64,000 nt of DNA from Sabellastarte sp. h YS-2021. Lineage: Eukaryota > Annelida > Polychaeta > Sabellida > Sabellidae. The notes beneath the pieces were generated by a model. It made no database searches. It worked only from the letters and a program-made list of their open reading frames with translations, and was not told the origin of the DNA. The DNA lies in the NCBI GenBank assembly GCA_964017235.1, contig OZ024935.1, positions 36,311,596 to 36,375,595 of the forward strand, read 5' to 3'. This document shows positions 1 to 11,354 of this stretch, in pieces. The first letter of the stretch is position 1. Each line of letters begins with the position of its first letter. A program made the position numbers and the translations under genes.

Positions 1-89
1 TCTTTGGTAAAATTGTCACATGATATTCTTTGCTATGAAAAAAAAATAAACTGATTGGATATCATTGGTTTGTTTGTTACAGGGACATT

Positions 90-480
90 GTTATTGTATC
101 CACCAGAGACATCCGGTGGATACTATGGTTTAGCATTCGCTACGCTGACGAGTGTAGAGAGATTTTTGGCGTTAACACTCTAAGAGGAAAACTACACCAC
201 CTAGGTCCACCAAAATTGCAGGATAACTTCATTGGGGGGGTAAGCTTCTCTGGGACTAAAATTAGCCTCATTCTGAAAAACAAGATGGCTGACGCGGGCA
301 TTTCTTTGATAATTTTCTACCTTTTTCCACTGTCTGTTTCTCATATGTAGAAGATTATCTCTTCATAGGTGATCCGATAACAGATATACATGTCCTCTAC
401 AACCTTGCAGACATTTGATCTTGAAACTCTTAATTCAAAGTCATCCACAGAGTACCAAAGTACCCCACATAGCTGACCTT
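90..480. repeat. dispersed repeat, second copy near 8.4 kb
   Basis: The stretch has a second, diverged copy around 8400-8700. Shared landmarks are the phrase tatccaccag...catcc(g/a)gtggatact (about 98-132 and 8408-8440) and the phrase cctcattytgaaaaacaagatggc (about 270-292 and 8495-8520). No coding potential is convincing. Both copies lead directly into the 128-bp tandem unit, so the two blocks are probably copies of one composite repeat. Confidence 0.6.
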
Positions 481-720
481 AAAAGTGCTTATAACTCACT
501 TATTATTGATCCTAGAGGTTTGTAATGTGAAACCAACTTATAGGAAATCATGGGTTGGGAATCTTTTGATGTTGTCAGATTTCAAGGTCAAATGAGGATA
601 GCCAAACTTAAAAGTACTTATAACTCCCTTAGTATTGGTCCTAGAGGTTTGCAGTCTGAAACCAACTTATAGGAAATTATGGACTGGGAATCTTCTGATG
701 TTGTTTGGTTTGACCTTTGG
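480..720. repeat. tandem repeat, about 128-bp unit, two copies
   Basis: Two head-to-tail copies of a unit marked by aagtgcttataactc, cctagaggtttg and gaaaccaacttataggaaat. The same unit recurs at 8697-8990. The unit contains caaggtca, a nuclear-receptor-like half site. The reading frame over the second copy looks like a by-product of the repeat. Confidence 0.75.
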
Positions 721-839
721 CGCCTCTTTCAAAGTCAAACGATGGTTCACTGGCTTTGATGAGTTGTCTTTCTGGTTGATACAAATTTGCATCGGTTCTC
801 CAATGTGTAGGTCTAGTTTTCTGGTGAGCTATAACCCAG

Positions 840-2035
840 ATAGTAAGACGCTAGTGGGCCACCGTTGGCTATGGGTGGCAAAATATAGCCAGTGGGCCAC
901 CTCTGAGCCACAGCTGGACCACTGACTGCATTTTTTTCAAAATTTTTAAAGCTTATAAATAACTTCATAAGCAACTTCAACTATTGTTTTCTGACATAGT
1001 ATTTAACAATATTCAATGTTAAAAACACATTTATTTCAAAATATAAATATATTGCGTGGCCCACTGTTGGCCCACCAACTACCAAAGTCAGTGGCTTTAG
1101 CTCAGGGTCCAGCCTATGCCCACTGGTGTAAAATTCCAGGAAAAATTAAATAAAATGTGCATTTTCTTTCACCAAGCATAAGTTAATGTCATTTATACAA
1201 AACAAACTTATTCTGTACTCCTTCATTTTGGTCATTCAGTCTTTCCTCTACTTTATTACTTTATATATTGCTTGCTTATATATTTGCCACAGGTGGTCCA
1301 TCAATGGTCCACCCACTACATAGGTAGTACAGGATCTATGATGGGCATCCAATGGGCCACTGGTGGCAAATATTTTACTTTTAGTGAACGTTAAAGAAAG
1401 ATATCTTCATTTTTTGGATGTGATATAATTTTGTTTTTTGATGAACCTAAAACTATCGCAGATTTTTTTTGTCTGACACATTCAACTATGATCTGTAAGA
1501 GCTATGTGTAGTTGGTGGACCCATGGTGGTCCCCTGGTGGCTATATCTCAAACTCTGCTGAGCAGCATTTGTTTTGACAGATCTTGAAAATAGACTATCT
1601 TGGCTTAAATTCATTTAGTTTAAGTGAATTACTTTCAAAAAATTGTTGTTTTGAATTTTATTTCACAAAACAATTCCAATATTTGCCACTGGTGGTCCAT
1701 CATTGGTCCACTTTCTGCCTGAATAGTACACATACTGTTGGTCCAACGGTGGCCCACTGATGGCAAAGTATTGGACACTTTGTGTATTTGTGTGGCCACC
1801 GTTGGCTATGAATGGCAAAATATAGCTAATGGGCCACCACTGAGCCACCGCTGGACTACTGACTGCATTTAAAAAATTTTTTTAAGCAGTATAAACCTTT
1901 TCATAAGCAACCTCGTCTATTGTTTTCTGCCGTATTATTTAACAATATTCAATGTTAAAAACACATTATTTCAAAATATAAATATATTGCGTGGCCCACT
2001 GTTGGCCCACCAACTACCAAAGCCAGTGGCTTTAG
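840..2035. repeat. pair of about 245-bp direct repeats around a GGCCAC-rich spacer
   Basis: The segments at about 855-1110 and 1795-2035 are direct repeats that align over most of their length: a gtggccaccgttggctat start, then gactgcattt, an AT-rich middle ending aaatatattgcg, and tggcccaccaactaccaaag at the end. Short tggtggnccact subrepeats fill the spacer. A repeat pair with a spacer can arise from a terminally repeated element, but no protein-coding remnant is visible between them. Confidence 0.65.
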
Positions 2036-2039
2036 CTTT

Positions 2040-2760
2040 ACCATTGGCTTGCCATTGTCATACCCACGGCAAAAAAGCCATTGGGCCAACAGTGGCTGCC
2101 AACGTCGGACCAACAGATGTACCAATGTTAGGCCAACGTCTGCATGCTCTCTGGCTTGTTGGCTAATGAAGGTGATCCACTGGTGGACCAATAGAAAAGC
2201 TTATCCTTGGCTGCTGACAGTGGGCCACTGATGGACCACCAGTAAACCTTATTGTTGGCTGCCAACAGTGGACCACTGCCTATCAGCTGGTCATGCCACC
2301 ACAGAACCACCATAAAAGGCACCCAACAGTGGGCCACTAGTGGGCCACCAATCAACATTGTTGTTTACTGAAGGTGGTCCACCGGTGGACCAATAGAAAA
2401 CTTATCGTTGGCTGCCAACAGTGGGCCACTGATGGACCACCAGTAAACCTTATTGTTGGCTGCCAACAGTGGGCCACTGCCTATCAGCTGGTCATGCCAC
2501 CACAGAACCACCATAAAAGGCACCCAACAGTGGGCCACTAGTGGGCCACCAGTCAACCTTGTTGGCTACTGAAGGTGGGCCACCGGTGGACCAATAGAAA
2601 AGCATATCATTGGTTGCCGACAGTGGGCCACTGAAGGACCACCAGAAAACCTTATTGTCGGCTACCAATGGTGGACCACTGACTATCAGCCGGTCACGCC
2701 AATGGCTGGCCACCAGCTACAGCCAATGTCGGACCGACAGCTATGCCGCCGGTGGGCCAG
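2040..2760. repeat. 201-bp tandem repeat rich in TGGCCCAC
   Basis: About three copies of a 201-bp unit. The marker aaaccttattg recurs near 2245, 2446 and 2647. The unit itself is built from shorter tggTGGnCCAct phrases in both orientations, so it can fold back on itself. Open frames on both strands here (glycine, proline and tryptophan rich) are by-products of the repeat, because 201 is a multiple of three. Confidence 0.8.
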
Positions 2761-2764
2761 TGGT

Positions 2765-3830
2765 GGCCCTACAGAGTCTTGCCATCTGGGAAGTACCAAT
2801 ATTAATGAAATTATGGCATCCTTGTAGTAAACATGGGGGATTTGTTTAGTCCTTAACTAGCCCAGTATTATTCAACTTGCCCCAGTTAATTTAGACACAG
2901 CTCCTGCAGTTATGAACTTATTTCATTTGATAATCACACATTTATTAATCCCAATTTTAAGTACAGTATACAACACTGTCTTCAGATTTCCATTTTTGTG
3001 GTATAATTTACCTGTTGGACATTCCTTATTCATATATTTGATTTTTTATTGCTTATATGATTAACTGAGCTTTTTGGGGCAAGTTTGTAAAATAGATAGA
3101 CTGGATCATTGATGATTTCTGAGCATTTTTATCACCCCATTTATATATATTAGAGTGTTTGTTATCTCGTACCTTTTATGTAGTATCAGTGATTCTATTG
3201 ACATCAGTGTTAGTGGGGACATTACCTCATTAGCTCATGCAGTTAATATTATATTAGATTTATTTACACTCCTCACCTTCCTGTGTCTTATTAGGTAAAG
3301 GAGTCCCCTCCCACACCCCAGCTATCTCAGTGACACTAAGTAAACGGAAGTGTAGAAATGTACCAGATAAGAAACAAATGAAGTATGCTGCTTTAGTGGG
3401 GTTGGGGATCTTCTGTAGCTGTCCCTTCATTAAAATTATGGCATAGATAGATATGCTTAAACCATACATCAGGTTTATATTGTCTTCTTTTCCTGTACAG
3501 AGGTATGTGGAAAAAGCACTCATCCTCTTTGTTTAATCAGTATGGTGGTGTAAAACCTGGCACTATATACACTATATACACTAACACTTCATTTTGTTTG
3601 CAAGGAACTGAAAAGTAATATTGTTGACTGATCAGATCTTACTGTTTCTTCTTATTATAATTGAAACCGTGAAACCAACTTTAATTTACTTTGTAAAAGG
3701 TTTGGAAGGACACCTGTCATATTATGAAGAAAAATACAGCAAAATTGTAAAAGTATAACTTAATTAGTTGGGATCTAATCACATATATGTTTTATAATGT
3801 TTTATATATCCACTAATATGTTAAAAGTGA
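2765..3830. other. no recognisable gene
   Basis: AT-rich sequence. A reverse-strand frame of 87 codons at 3260-3523 has no recognisable domain and is judged accidental. Confidence 0.5.
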
Positions 3831-3835
3831 ATCCG

Positions 3836-3895
3836 GGACAATTGGCTGGCGGACAACTGGCTGGTGGACAACTGGCCGGTGGACATTTGGCCGGT
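3836..3895. repeat. 15-bp minisatellite, four units
   Basis: Four consecutive variants of ggacaaytggcyggt, followed by two degenerate partial units up to about 3935. A short slipped-strand repeat with no coding meaning. Confidence 0.8.
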
Positions 3896-4149
3896 GACTT
3901 TTTTGAGGGGTAGGACAATTGACCGGTGACTTTTTAGATGTTGTTTTGATATTTTGCCAAATGAAAATTTTTTTTTTCAATTTTATTGACATAAAACATA
4001 ACATTGCAATACATCTAACATTACATTATCATTAGCACAGTCATAAAATAATTAACTGGTACAACATTACAAATAAGAATTGTAAGAATTTCTAATTGAT
4101 GCTAAGTTTAGTATTTGATAACTGCTCAGCATTGCTACATTTAATGCAA

Positions 4150-4580
4150 AATGTTTGTCCGGGCTGTATCGCAGAAACTGTAAGGTGTAGGAAGTTGATA
4201 CTTGGTAGGGACATTGGTTAGGAGGTGTAGGTGTGCAACGTCATGGTCTGACCTTGATTTGACCTTTGACCTTGCCGTAGTGACCTTGACCTATAAAATC
4301 TTGTCTGGGCTATATCTTGGAAACTGCAAGGTGTAGAAAATCGATACTTGGTAGGGACATTGGTCAGGGGGTGAGGGGTGTGACGTCATGGTCTGACCTT
4401 GATTTGACCTTGCCATAGTGACCTTGACCCATAAAATCTTGTCCGGGCTATATCTCAGAAACTGTAAGGTGTAGGAAGTTGATACTTGGTAGGGACATTG
4501 GCTAGGGTGTGTAGATGTAAAACGTCATGGTGTGACCTCGATTTGATGTTTAACCTTGCCATAGTGACCTTGACTTATAT
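4150..4580. repeat. three-copy tandem repeat (139-149 bp) with AGGTCA sites
   Basis: Copies start near 4151, 4300 and 4439 with tgtcygggctatatc, followed by gaaactgyaaggtgtag and acttggtagggacattgg. Each copy ends in tgaccttgattt with more tgacctt motifs. The first copy holds TGACCT-T-TGACCT at 4260-4272, which on the reverse strand is a perfect one-base-spaced AGGTCA direct repeat (DR1). Confidence 0.8.
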
Positions 4581-4599
4581 GTAGTGTCAGTGAGAGGAT

Positions 4600-6339
4600 T
4601 GGAGATGGGGGAGTAGACTTCATTACCCAATAAGAAGGGGGTGGGGGGCAGGGGAGTGATATTTTGTCAGAGGTATTTTATTAGATATGCATTATTTAAT
4701 AGCCATTTAAATAGTGTTACATGTACTTTGAAAAAAGATCAGAGTTTTTCATTGCATGAACTTTAAAATAAAATTTATTTATTAAATGTATTGTGGACTG
4801 AGTTGCTGTAATTCTTTTTATAGTGGGTGATTATGTTTTCTTAAAATTTATGTCATACAGAAGATGGGTCCCATGGAAAATACCCAGTCAAAACCTGTGG
4901 CGTGAGTGTTGACCTGTCTGTGCATATGTTGGCACAGAGTTGGCCCAATCTAGTTACTTCTGTGTCTGTACAAGAATAGAAGTTAGAGTAAGAAAATGTG
5001 AAATTTATCACAGCACCCTTAAAAATAAGACAAAATCATCAAAAGTTTTGCCATTTGCATGTCAGTGGAAATTGGAAGCCTGATGCAGCCACAAATATCA
5101 CAAAGGTTCAAAGAGTTTCATATTTCTTGTTCTGTGCGATCATATTTCAACATACATACTAAATGGGAAATAAAACAGTGCCATTGCAGTGCATTGTAAA
5201 GCCTCCACCCAAGTTGTTAAATAATTTAACCAATGACCATACCCTCCCTGCTATAACAAGCCTTTGGTTAGTATTACTGGTTAGTATTGCTTTCCATGTT
5301 ACAATTTGCTCACTTATTGTACTTCATAAGTTCACTGAGATAATGAACATTTATGAATTGCAAAAGCCTATCCTCCTTAGCCACACTACATCCCCTGTAA
5401 TTATGGTATGACATGGCTATGGTAATGGCTTTCAATTAACTCATATTCGTAAACTTTTCAGATTGTTGTACCTAAAAACCTTTCAACTGATTGAGACTAA
5501 GTGCTATAAACTTTCATGTTAGATGGAACGAGATTAGACAAACAGCTTTTGCATTGTATGCACATTTCTGGTCTTTGTAATCTATAATTTAAACTCTCAA
5601 GTTTCATTAAAAAGTTTGGCTGTTACAGCTCTCAGTTTTCTTCTTAAAGGTGTTAAAAAGGGGGTGTTCAATTCGAAGCTACCAATTTGGAATCTTTTTT
5701 CTTCTTAACCATATATTCCAGATAATGTGTAAATTTCAGTGAAAAAACACTGCAAGAATTGAACATTTATTTCCACTTAAAAAAGAGAGTTGAGTTACAT
5801 TTGCCAAGACTGTTCTAGATACTTGAGTACTTATTATTGAATAAGGTTATGGATTATTGAAGTATAGAAATAACAATAGGGTACTCTTTCCTTCTTGAAT
5901 ATTGGAAGATTTTGAAATTTTAACATGAAAAAGTAGCACAAAGTGATCAGTATGTGTTCCTATTCAAACACAAAATGGCACTTGTTTCTGTTGCTTTTAT
6001 CACTAAAAAGGTAGAGTGAGAAATCTAAAATTTGACAGGAATCTAAAATTCACCACTGTTAAAACCTTAGATAATTTTATAAAGAAAATGATGTTTTGTC
6101 TTACAGTTGATATTTTTCAGTTCAGAAAGCTTTAATTTACAACACTTTCAACAAATCTCACCTCAATTCATTTATTTTATTAGTATTTCCACATGTGGCG
6201 AATTTCAGATATGTGTTGAATTTTATATCTCTTACTCTATATATTGAACAGTAAAGAAATAGTGAAAGAGTAAAAGAACTACATAATTCACTGTTTGTGA
6301 CCTAACCTTGATATGGAATATGCTGTACTGTTTTGGTAG
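4600..6339. other. probable intron of the sulfotransferase-like gene
   Basis: AT-rich sequence with no domain-bearing frame. It lies directly upstream of the exon at 6340 and should belong to that gene's last intron. A 41-nt segment (4861-4901) between an AG acceptor and a GTGAGT donor is phase-compatible with the next exon, but its 13 codons do not resemble the family. Confidence 0.4.
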
Positions 6340-6685
6340 ATACAATAAGCTTCGTGAGGAAGGTGTGGAAATTGTGGCCATAAAATATGACGATTTGGTG
6401 GCGTATCCTCTTGCTGCCACCCAAGCCATATTCAAGTACTGCGACATCAATACTGATCTCGCCCATCAAGCCATACGTGCCCTGGATAAAGACTCACAAA
6501 AACTCAGCCCACTAAACATGAAGAATCTGGGCAAAAAGAAGACCGTTGACCTGACACCAGCCCGTAAGGCCAAGACGGATCTCATCTGCGACCAGTTCAA
6601 TCTGCCTCGGATACCAGAATCCTGCACAATAGATGGCACCATAACCCATATCAGTGAGCTGGCCAATAAAAATAAAGCCAGCTAA
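6340..6685 (+). CDS. sulfotransferase-like protein, 3'-terminal exon (partial gene)
   Basis: The terminal exon reads YNKLREEGVEIVAIKYDDLV..., then a TQAIFKYCDI stretch, a serine- and proline-containing segment (SQKLSPLNMKNLG), and a stop at 6683-6685. The 'Y-(D/E)-D-L...P...IFKYC' pattern followed by 'DSQ..SPL...NL' is the usual C-terminal part of animal P-loop sulfotransferase-like proteins, which use PAPS as sulfate donor, mostly in the Golgi. The PAPS-binding 5' loop lies upstream, outside what can be recognised. The exon start is set by the acceptor ctgtactgttttggtag: it is the only AG between the in-frame stop at 6284 and the conserved residues. The exon starts on the third base of a split codon. 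About 114 codons are visible. The substrate is unknown. Confidence 0.68.
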
Positions 6686-7385
6686 CTTAGCTGTTTACAT
6701 CATCCAATGTGGTAACATACAGTGATTTTACCAGTGACACTAATGGGACATCATAAAAGCCATTTGTTATTGCTGAACCTATGTGTTTCAGATATCCATG
6801 TTTAACACATAAATCCATCACATTTGACCTGTATCCATAGCTACCAGAAATCTTTGAATGTGTATATGACCTCATAAACTGACTATGTAGTGAAAGTCAT
6901 GGATTAGTTTTTGTTTACTTTTTGTATATATTCAGCAACGAATGATATTGTAGCTTGTGTGTTAAAGAGTTCTGTTTAACTGTGATTAGTTTAAGATCAT
7001 TTCAGTTTTCTTTCTAGCTAAAATTGCCATAGCAATTACTAACTAATCATAGGTGACAAATAACTCTTTAAATTAAAACTAACATAAATGTTCTTTCTTC
7101 TTAACTATTACACTTGTACAGTATATAAATTTTATATTAATGTCACATATTCAAACTACTGTTCTTCATTTACTGTTTTTGTAGAGCAGAGGTTTTTTGT
7201 TCAGAATTTCCACCTATATCGTGCCTAAATAATACATATCATTTTTTATTCATTCCCCGAATGAGTATTATGATATCTTGCAGACTTTTTATGGATTTAT
7301 CAGGGATAATTAGGTAGTTTCTATATAAGAATATGATTGAATATTTGCAATATATTTCAAAATAAAATGTTTATTGTAAAAGCCT
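6686..7385 (+). other. 3' UTR of the sulfotransferase-like gene
   Basis: AT-rich sequence with no further frame, running from the stop codon to the first good poly(A) signal. Its extent is inferred from that signal. Confidence 0.5.
7361..7366 (+). promoter_or_regulatory. poly(A) signal AATAAA
   Basis: Canonical hexamer about 675 bp after the stop, followed within 20 bp by a T/G-containing stretch (tgtttattgtaaaa). It is the likely transcript end of the sulfotransferase-like gene. Confidence 0.55.
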
Positions 7386-7431
7386 CAGTGTTGAGTGGAA
7401 TCTAATCACTTGGCTTTTAGCCTTATGGGGG

Positions 7432-7662
7432 GTGGGGGTGGTGGTTTACCGGTTAGAGTGCTTATCTTTAACCTCTGAGGTCGCCGGTTCTAATCTTGGT
7501 CCTGGGCTTCATGTTGGAAAGTTGGTAGTTACTTGCCAATGCCTGGTGGTTTGCAGTGCAGAATCTTGACCAACTAATATGCACTGGTTGCTCCACCTGT
7601 AACCTACCCGTCACAATATGACCCTGTCTGTTGATTGCGATGTAAAACAAAAAATAAATAAA
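7432..7662 (+). mobile_element. tRNA-derived SINE, copy 1 (diverged)
   Basis: Same family as the copies at 42424, 43815, 44599 and 62185. It has a tRNA-like head with A box (taccggttagagtgc) and B box ggttctaatc (7486-7495), a conserved body (gggaaagytggtagttgcttgcc... aaccttgaccaactatatgtactggt... cccgtc.tgatatgacc) and a tail ending in aaataaataaa. Several body positions are mutated, so this is one of the older copies. It would have been transcribed by RNA polymerase III and moved by a LINE's enzymes. Confidence 0.85.
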
Positions 7663-7664
7663 TT

Positions 7665-8395
7665 CAGACCTATAGTAAATGGGTTGAATCCAGTAGCTAT
7701 ATCTACTGGACAAAGAAGTGAAAAATCCAACTATAATCCTTGACCTTATATTATTTTAAAATCTTTGCAAGATCATCAATTTCCTCATTTTGAGAATATC
7801 CTTCTCACAGAGACTCAAGGCTTGATATATCCAATGATACCACAAATCTGTTATAGTCTTATGAAAACAAAATTTAGTCCAAGAGCACTCAGAGAGTGCA
7901 TACCTTTGCCAAGACATGTATAGTTTATATCAGAGCCTTTTCTCTCTTTTCTAAAGCAAAATGTCCCAATAATAAGTATATGGAAAATCCAGATCATTAA
8001 TATTTTTGGTATCCACATAACTCTCAAATTTTAATGGGATCTAAGTTGGACCATTTTTTCATAAAGATCCAATCTGTAGTATTTGGTGGAGATAAAAAGC
8101 AGTCCAAGCACACTTGGAACACTTTATCACTTACAGTCAGGTCTCAGGTACAATCCCACTACTTCAACACAGAGTGTTTATATCCGAGTTGCATTTCAAG
8201 GAGTTATTGAAAGACTTCCCCAAATTATAAGCCAGGATGCAGGTATGACAAATCCTGTTGAAAGTGGATGGCAAAAGGACAAATTACATGATTTGAGTCA
8301 AAAGACTGTCTTTCCCACCTGTTCCCATTTAGATAGCTTATAAAAATAACCCCTGACTACTGTTATGCAGTACTCCTAAGATGATATCCTAATCT
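7665..8395. other. no recognisable gene
   Basis: AT-rich sequence. The 86-codon frame at 8083-8343 has no recognisable domain. Confidence 0.45.
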
Positions 8396-8399
8396 ATGT

Positions 8400-9000
8400 A
8401 CCTAATTGTATCCACCAGATAGCATCCAGTGGATACTACGGATTACACATGAGTACACCACCGCAACCATAAAATCTTGCCTGGGAATATTTTTGGCCTC
8501 ATTTTGAAAAACAAGATGGCTACCACAGGTGTTTTTCAACTTTCAGCAAGGAGTTTTGTTGGCCCTCTAGAACAAAGGGTATTAGAGGTAGAGATCTCAA
8601 ACTCACAGGATATGTTCAGCATTACAAAATCTTGACTGGAAATATTTTTGGCCTCATTTTGAACAACAAGATGGCCACCACGGGCATTTCTTTTCAGTTA
8701 TGAAAAGTGCTTATATCTCCCTTATTATTGGTGCTAGAGGTTTGCAATGTGAAACCAACCTATAGGAAATCATGGGCCGCGAGTCTTTTTGATGTGGTCG
8801 GATATGACCTTGGACCTCTCCTTCAAGGTCAAACAAGGATAGCCAAACTTAAAAAGTGCTTATTACCCACTTATTATTTCTCCAAGATGTTTACAATGTG
8901 AAACCAACCTATAGGAAATCATGGGCTGCAAGTCTTCTGATGTGGTCGGATTTGACCTTGGGCCTCTTCTTCAAGGTGAAATGAGGATAGGCAAAAAAAT
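8400..9000. repeat. second copy of the composite repeat of 90-720
   Basis: Contains the tatccaccag...ggatact phrase, two copies of ggcctcattttgaa(a/c)aacaagatggc, then two copies of the 128-bp unit (aagtgcttat..., gaaaccaacctataggaaatcatgggc), each followed by ttgacctygg and tcaaggtcaaa. The order is the same as at 90-720. Confidence 0.75.
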
Positions 9001-9329
9001 GCTGTTTATCTTCAAAACTATGTTAGTTGGCCTTTTCCAGTGGATACATCTTACATCTGGCTACATATGCGTCCGTGGTCTAGTTTTATTCCTGTAGACT
9101 GATTTGCACAGTCCCTTCTCTGTGTGACCAAGTTCTGTTTTGTCCTATGTCCAAATTAGACTGACCAGTGTATCTTTACAAATGACCACTGGCTTTAACA
9201 CCCTCACAAAATGTTAAATGTGAGGTCTTGATAACAGGTTTTGTAATTCCATATACTCTGCACCAGAAACCTCTAGCCTTTATTTTGATGGGGAATGAAA
9301 TAAAATTTCTCTAATAACTGCCCCCTGTC

Positions 9330-9485
9330 ATATTATAGCAAAGTAAGTTAGGGTTTAAAGTCCTGTACAACACCCAAGATAATATTGGGACAGGCGCCCA
9401 GCATTTCCACATGTGAGGATTGAACCCATGTAGAGGTAACACCTTGTGATTGGATGCCTAATCTGCTAACTGCTAAGAATGAAAT
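9330..9485 (-). mobile_element. tRNA-like SINE head of a second family
   Basis: Read on the reverse strand, this has an A-box-like ttagcagttagcagattagg (around 9478-9460) and a B box gggttcaatcctc (around 9427-9415), spaced as in a tRNA gene or a tRNA-derived SINE. The anticodon arm does not fold convincingly, so it is more likely a SINE head than a functional tRNA. It differs from the five-copy family on the + strand. Confidence 0.5.
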
Positions 9486-9489
9486 TAAT

Positions 9490-11195
9490 CAAAAACAGCT
9501 TCACGGGGGGATAACATGCGAGCCACTATTTAATGATGTATAAATTTTCAAGTAGATAGAATATTTACTGTTTACATGTTTATGTGTTAAAAATTAAACT
9601 GAATTTTGCTACATTATGATGAAACTATGATACACCTTTTTATATATATTTTGAAATTATCATACCAAGATGGGGCAGGAAAACAATAAGCATTTAAAAT
9701 GAGAAAAGTTATCCCCACAATTCTATTGGAAATTGTAACAGTTTATGCAAGACGATAAATATGACAGATACATACATAGCTTTGTCAGACGACCTTTCCT
9801 AGGACATTAACACTATGGAGCTATTTCTTATGTTGTTGGAGATTAGACTTAAAAGAGTCCAAATGTTATAAAATTTTAGTTAAAATGACTCAATAATCTT
9901 GTTGTATAAATACATTACAATATTATTATACACATATGTATCATATTTGATGCCTCACCTTAATATTCATAGTACATTCATGTCATGACTAGTGCAGGAA
10001 TTGAAATGCAATTTAAGTACTGAAATCAAATTTGACTTTGTATATCGGTCAATATTGAAAAATCATTTCATGCCAGATGATCATTCATGCATCATTTTGC
10101 AGCCACCCCTGGATCAATTATCAGAAAATATAAAAAATTCAAAATTTGGAAACTTAACACAAGACTATTGCACAGGTAATTAAATTATTTACAGATTTCA
10201 AAGTAAATCTATCAAAATATGAATATACATGATCAAGATATTTGAAAAATATAACTAAAGGAGGTATCAAAAATGACCGATTGATATTGAAATAGCAACA
10301 TAGGGTTCCTCCCCTAGTTATGACTGGTGTTTTCCACATTTGTTCCATTCTTGTAGTTTTGTCAAAAAGACAGTGAATGAAGTTATGTTTAATGTGTAAA
10401 CTGCTTACACACATATTCATGTCTCTTAATAATAATCATACCTATTGTTTCTCATGTTTTACTTTTGCACAGTATATATATATACCTAATTTTAACATTG
10501 TTATCATTGCAGTGCAGACACAGTGGCAAATGTTTTTGGTACATTGTATAAAACAACAAATGTATTACCTATCATAGCTGTCACCTTATGATAACATGAA
10601 CATACTTTAACACTGTATGTTTCTGGTAAACATACTGTAATATCTGCTGTAAATGCCCGAGAGCTTTGCAGTTTTTTTCAAAGGTGGAGAGTTTGTAAGG
10701 AAAAAACTGCTGGAGCAATTTAAAATGTTCAATTAACTCTTTTACTCAAGTATTTTTGAAGTTCTTTCATGTATGAGTAACAGGATGATCAAATTGTACA
10801 GCTACTTCAAAGAAGTAGACTTTTATCCACAGGAGACTTTTAGTGAAAGTCGTTATTAAAGTGTGAAGGGTCATAATTATATAGAAAGAAGATTTTAGTA
10901 CAGAAATTATGGATTAAAGTGTTAAAGGGGACATAATTACAAACTGGATTTTTAGTACAGAAATTGGGGTATATACTTCAAAAGTCATGTTCAACAGCCA
11001 GGGTCATTTTGACAGAGGTCCACTGCACTGGGCACTTGTGGAAGTTAAACCCTCACAGACATGACAGCCTGGGATTAGATTAACCTGACAACTGTGTTTC
11101 ACTGTCGATCCAAACCCCTGATAGGTTTATGGTCCTTGGGCCTGTAAATCAAAGCCTTCATTCTACTTATAAATTTGTTAGCTCTTAGTTAACTC
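9490..11195. other. no recognisable gene; AT-rich
   Basis: Simple TA runs (about 9640 and 10470) and a twofold diverged repeat around 10850-10985 (ggtcataatta... tttagtacagaaatt). Small frames here have no recognisable domain. Confidence 0.45.
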
Positions 11196-11199
11196 TAAT

Positions 11200-11327
11200 G
11201 GGGGTGTTACACTGTAGCCGACCCTGCAACCAACTCTACAACTCTAGGGTCAGTTTAAAAAGCCAGGGATTGAGACCAAAATCCAGAAAAATGCATGCGA
11301 AAATTTTGGGTCAGTAACACCTCCCCC
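11200..11327. mobile_element. short MITE with inverted ends
   Basis: Starts ggggtgttacactg and ends ggtcagtaacacctccccc, so the terminal GGGGTGTTAC / GTAACACC(t)CCCC pairs are inverted. The inner motif ccgaccctgcaacc...ctagggtc resembles the left terminal region of the Harbinger element at 46109 (tgtaaccgaccctacgaccctagggtcgg). It is probably a deletion derivative of a related element. The target duplication is unclear. Confidence 0.5.
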
Positions 11328-11354
11328 ACTGGATTTTGAGAGAGGTCCATAACA

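Noticed and set aside
2128-2849. Several overlapping frames of 60-79 codons on both strands, Gly/Pro/Trp rich.
   Set aside because: They follow the 201-bp tandem repeat, whose length is a multiple of three; no start context or domain.
3260-3523. An 87-codon reverse frame with hydrophobic stretches.
   Set aside because: No recognisable domain, no splice or promoter support, AT-rich surroundings.
4861-4901. A 41-nt microexon of the sulfotransferase-like gene, flanked by AG and GTGAGT and phase-compatible with the exon at 6340.
   Set aside because: The 13 codons do not look like the family upstream of YNKLREEG, the acceptor is weak, and such short matches arise by chance.
5163-5411. An 82-codon frame with a possible membrane segment.
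   Set aside because: It lies in a probable intron and resembles nothing recognisable.
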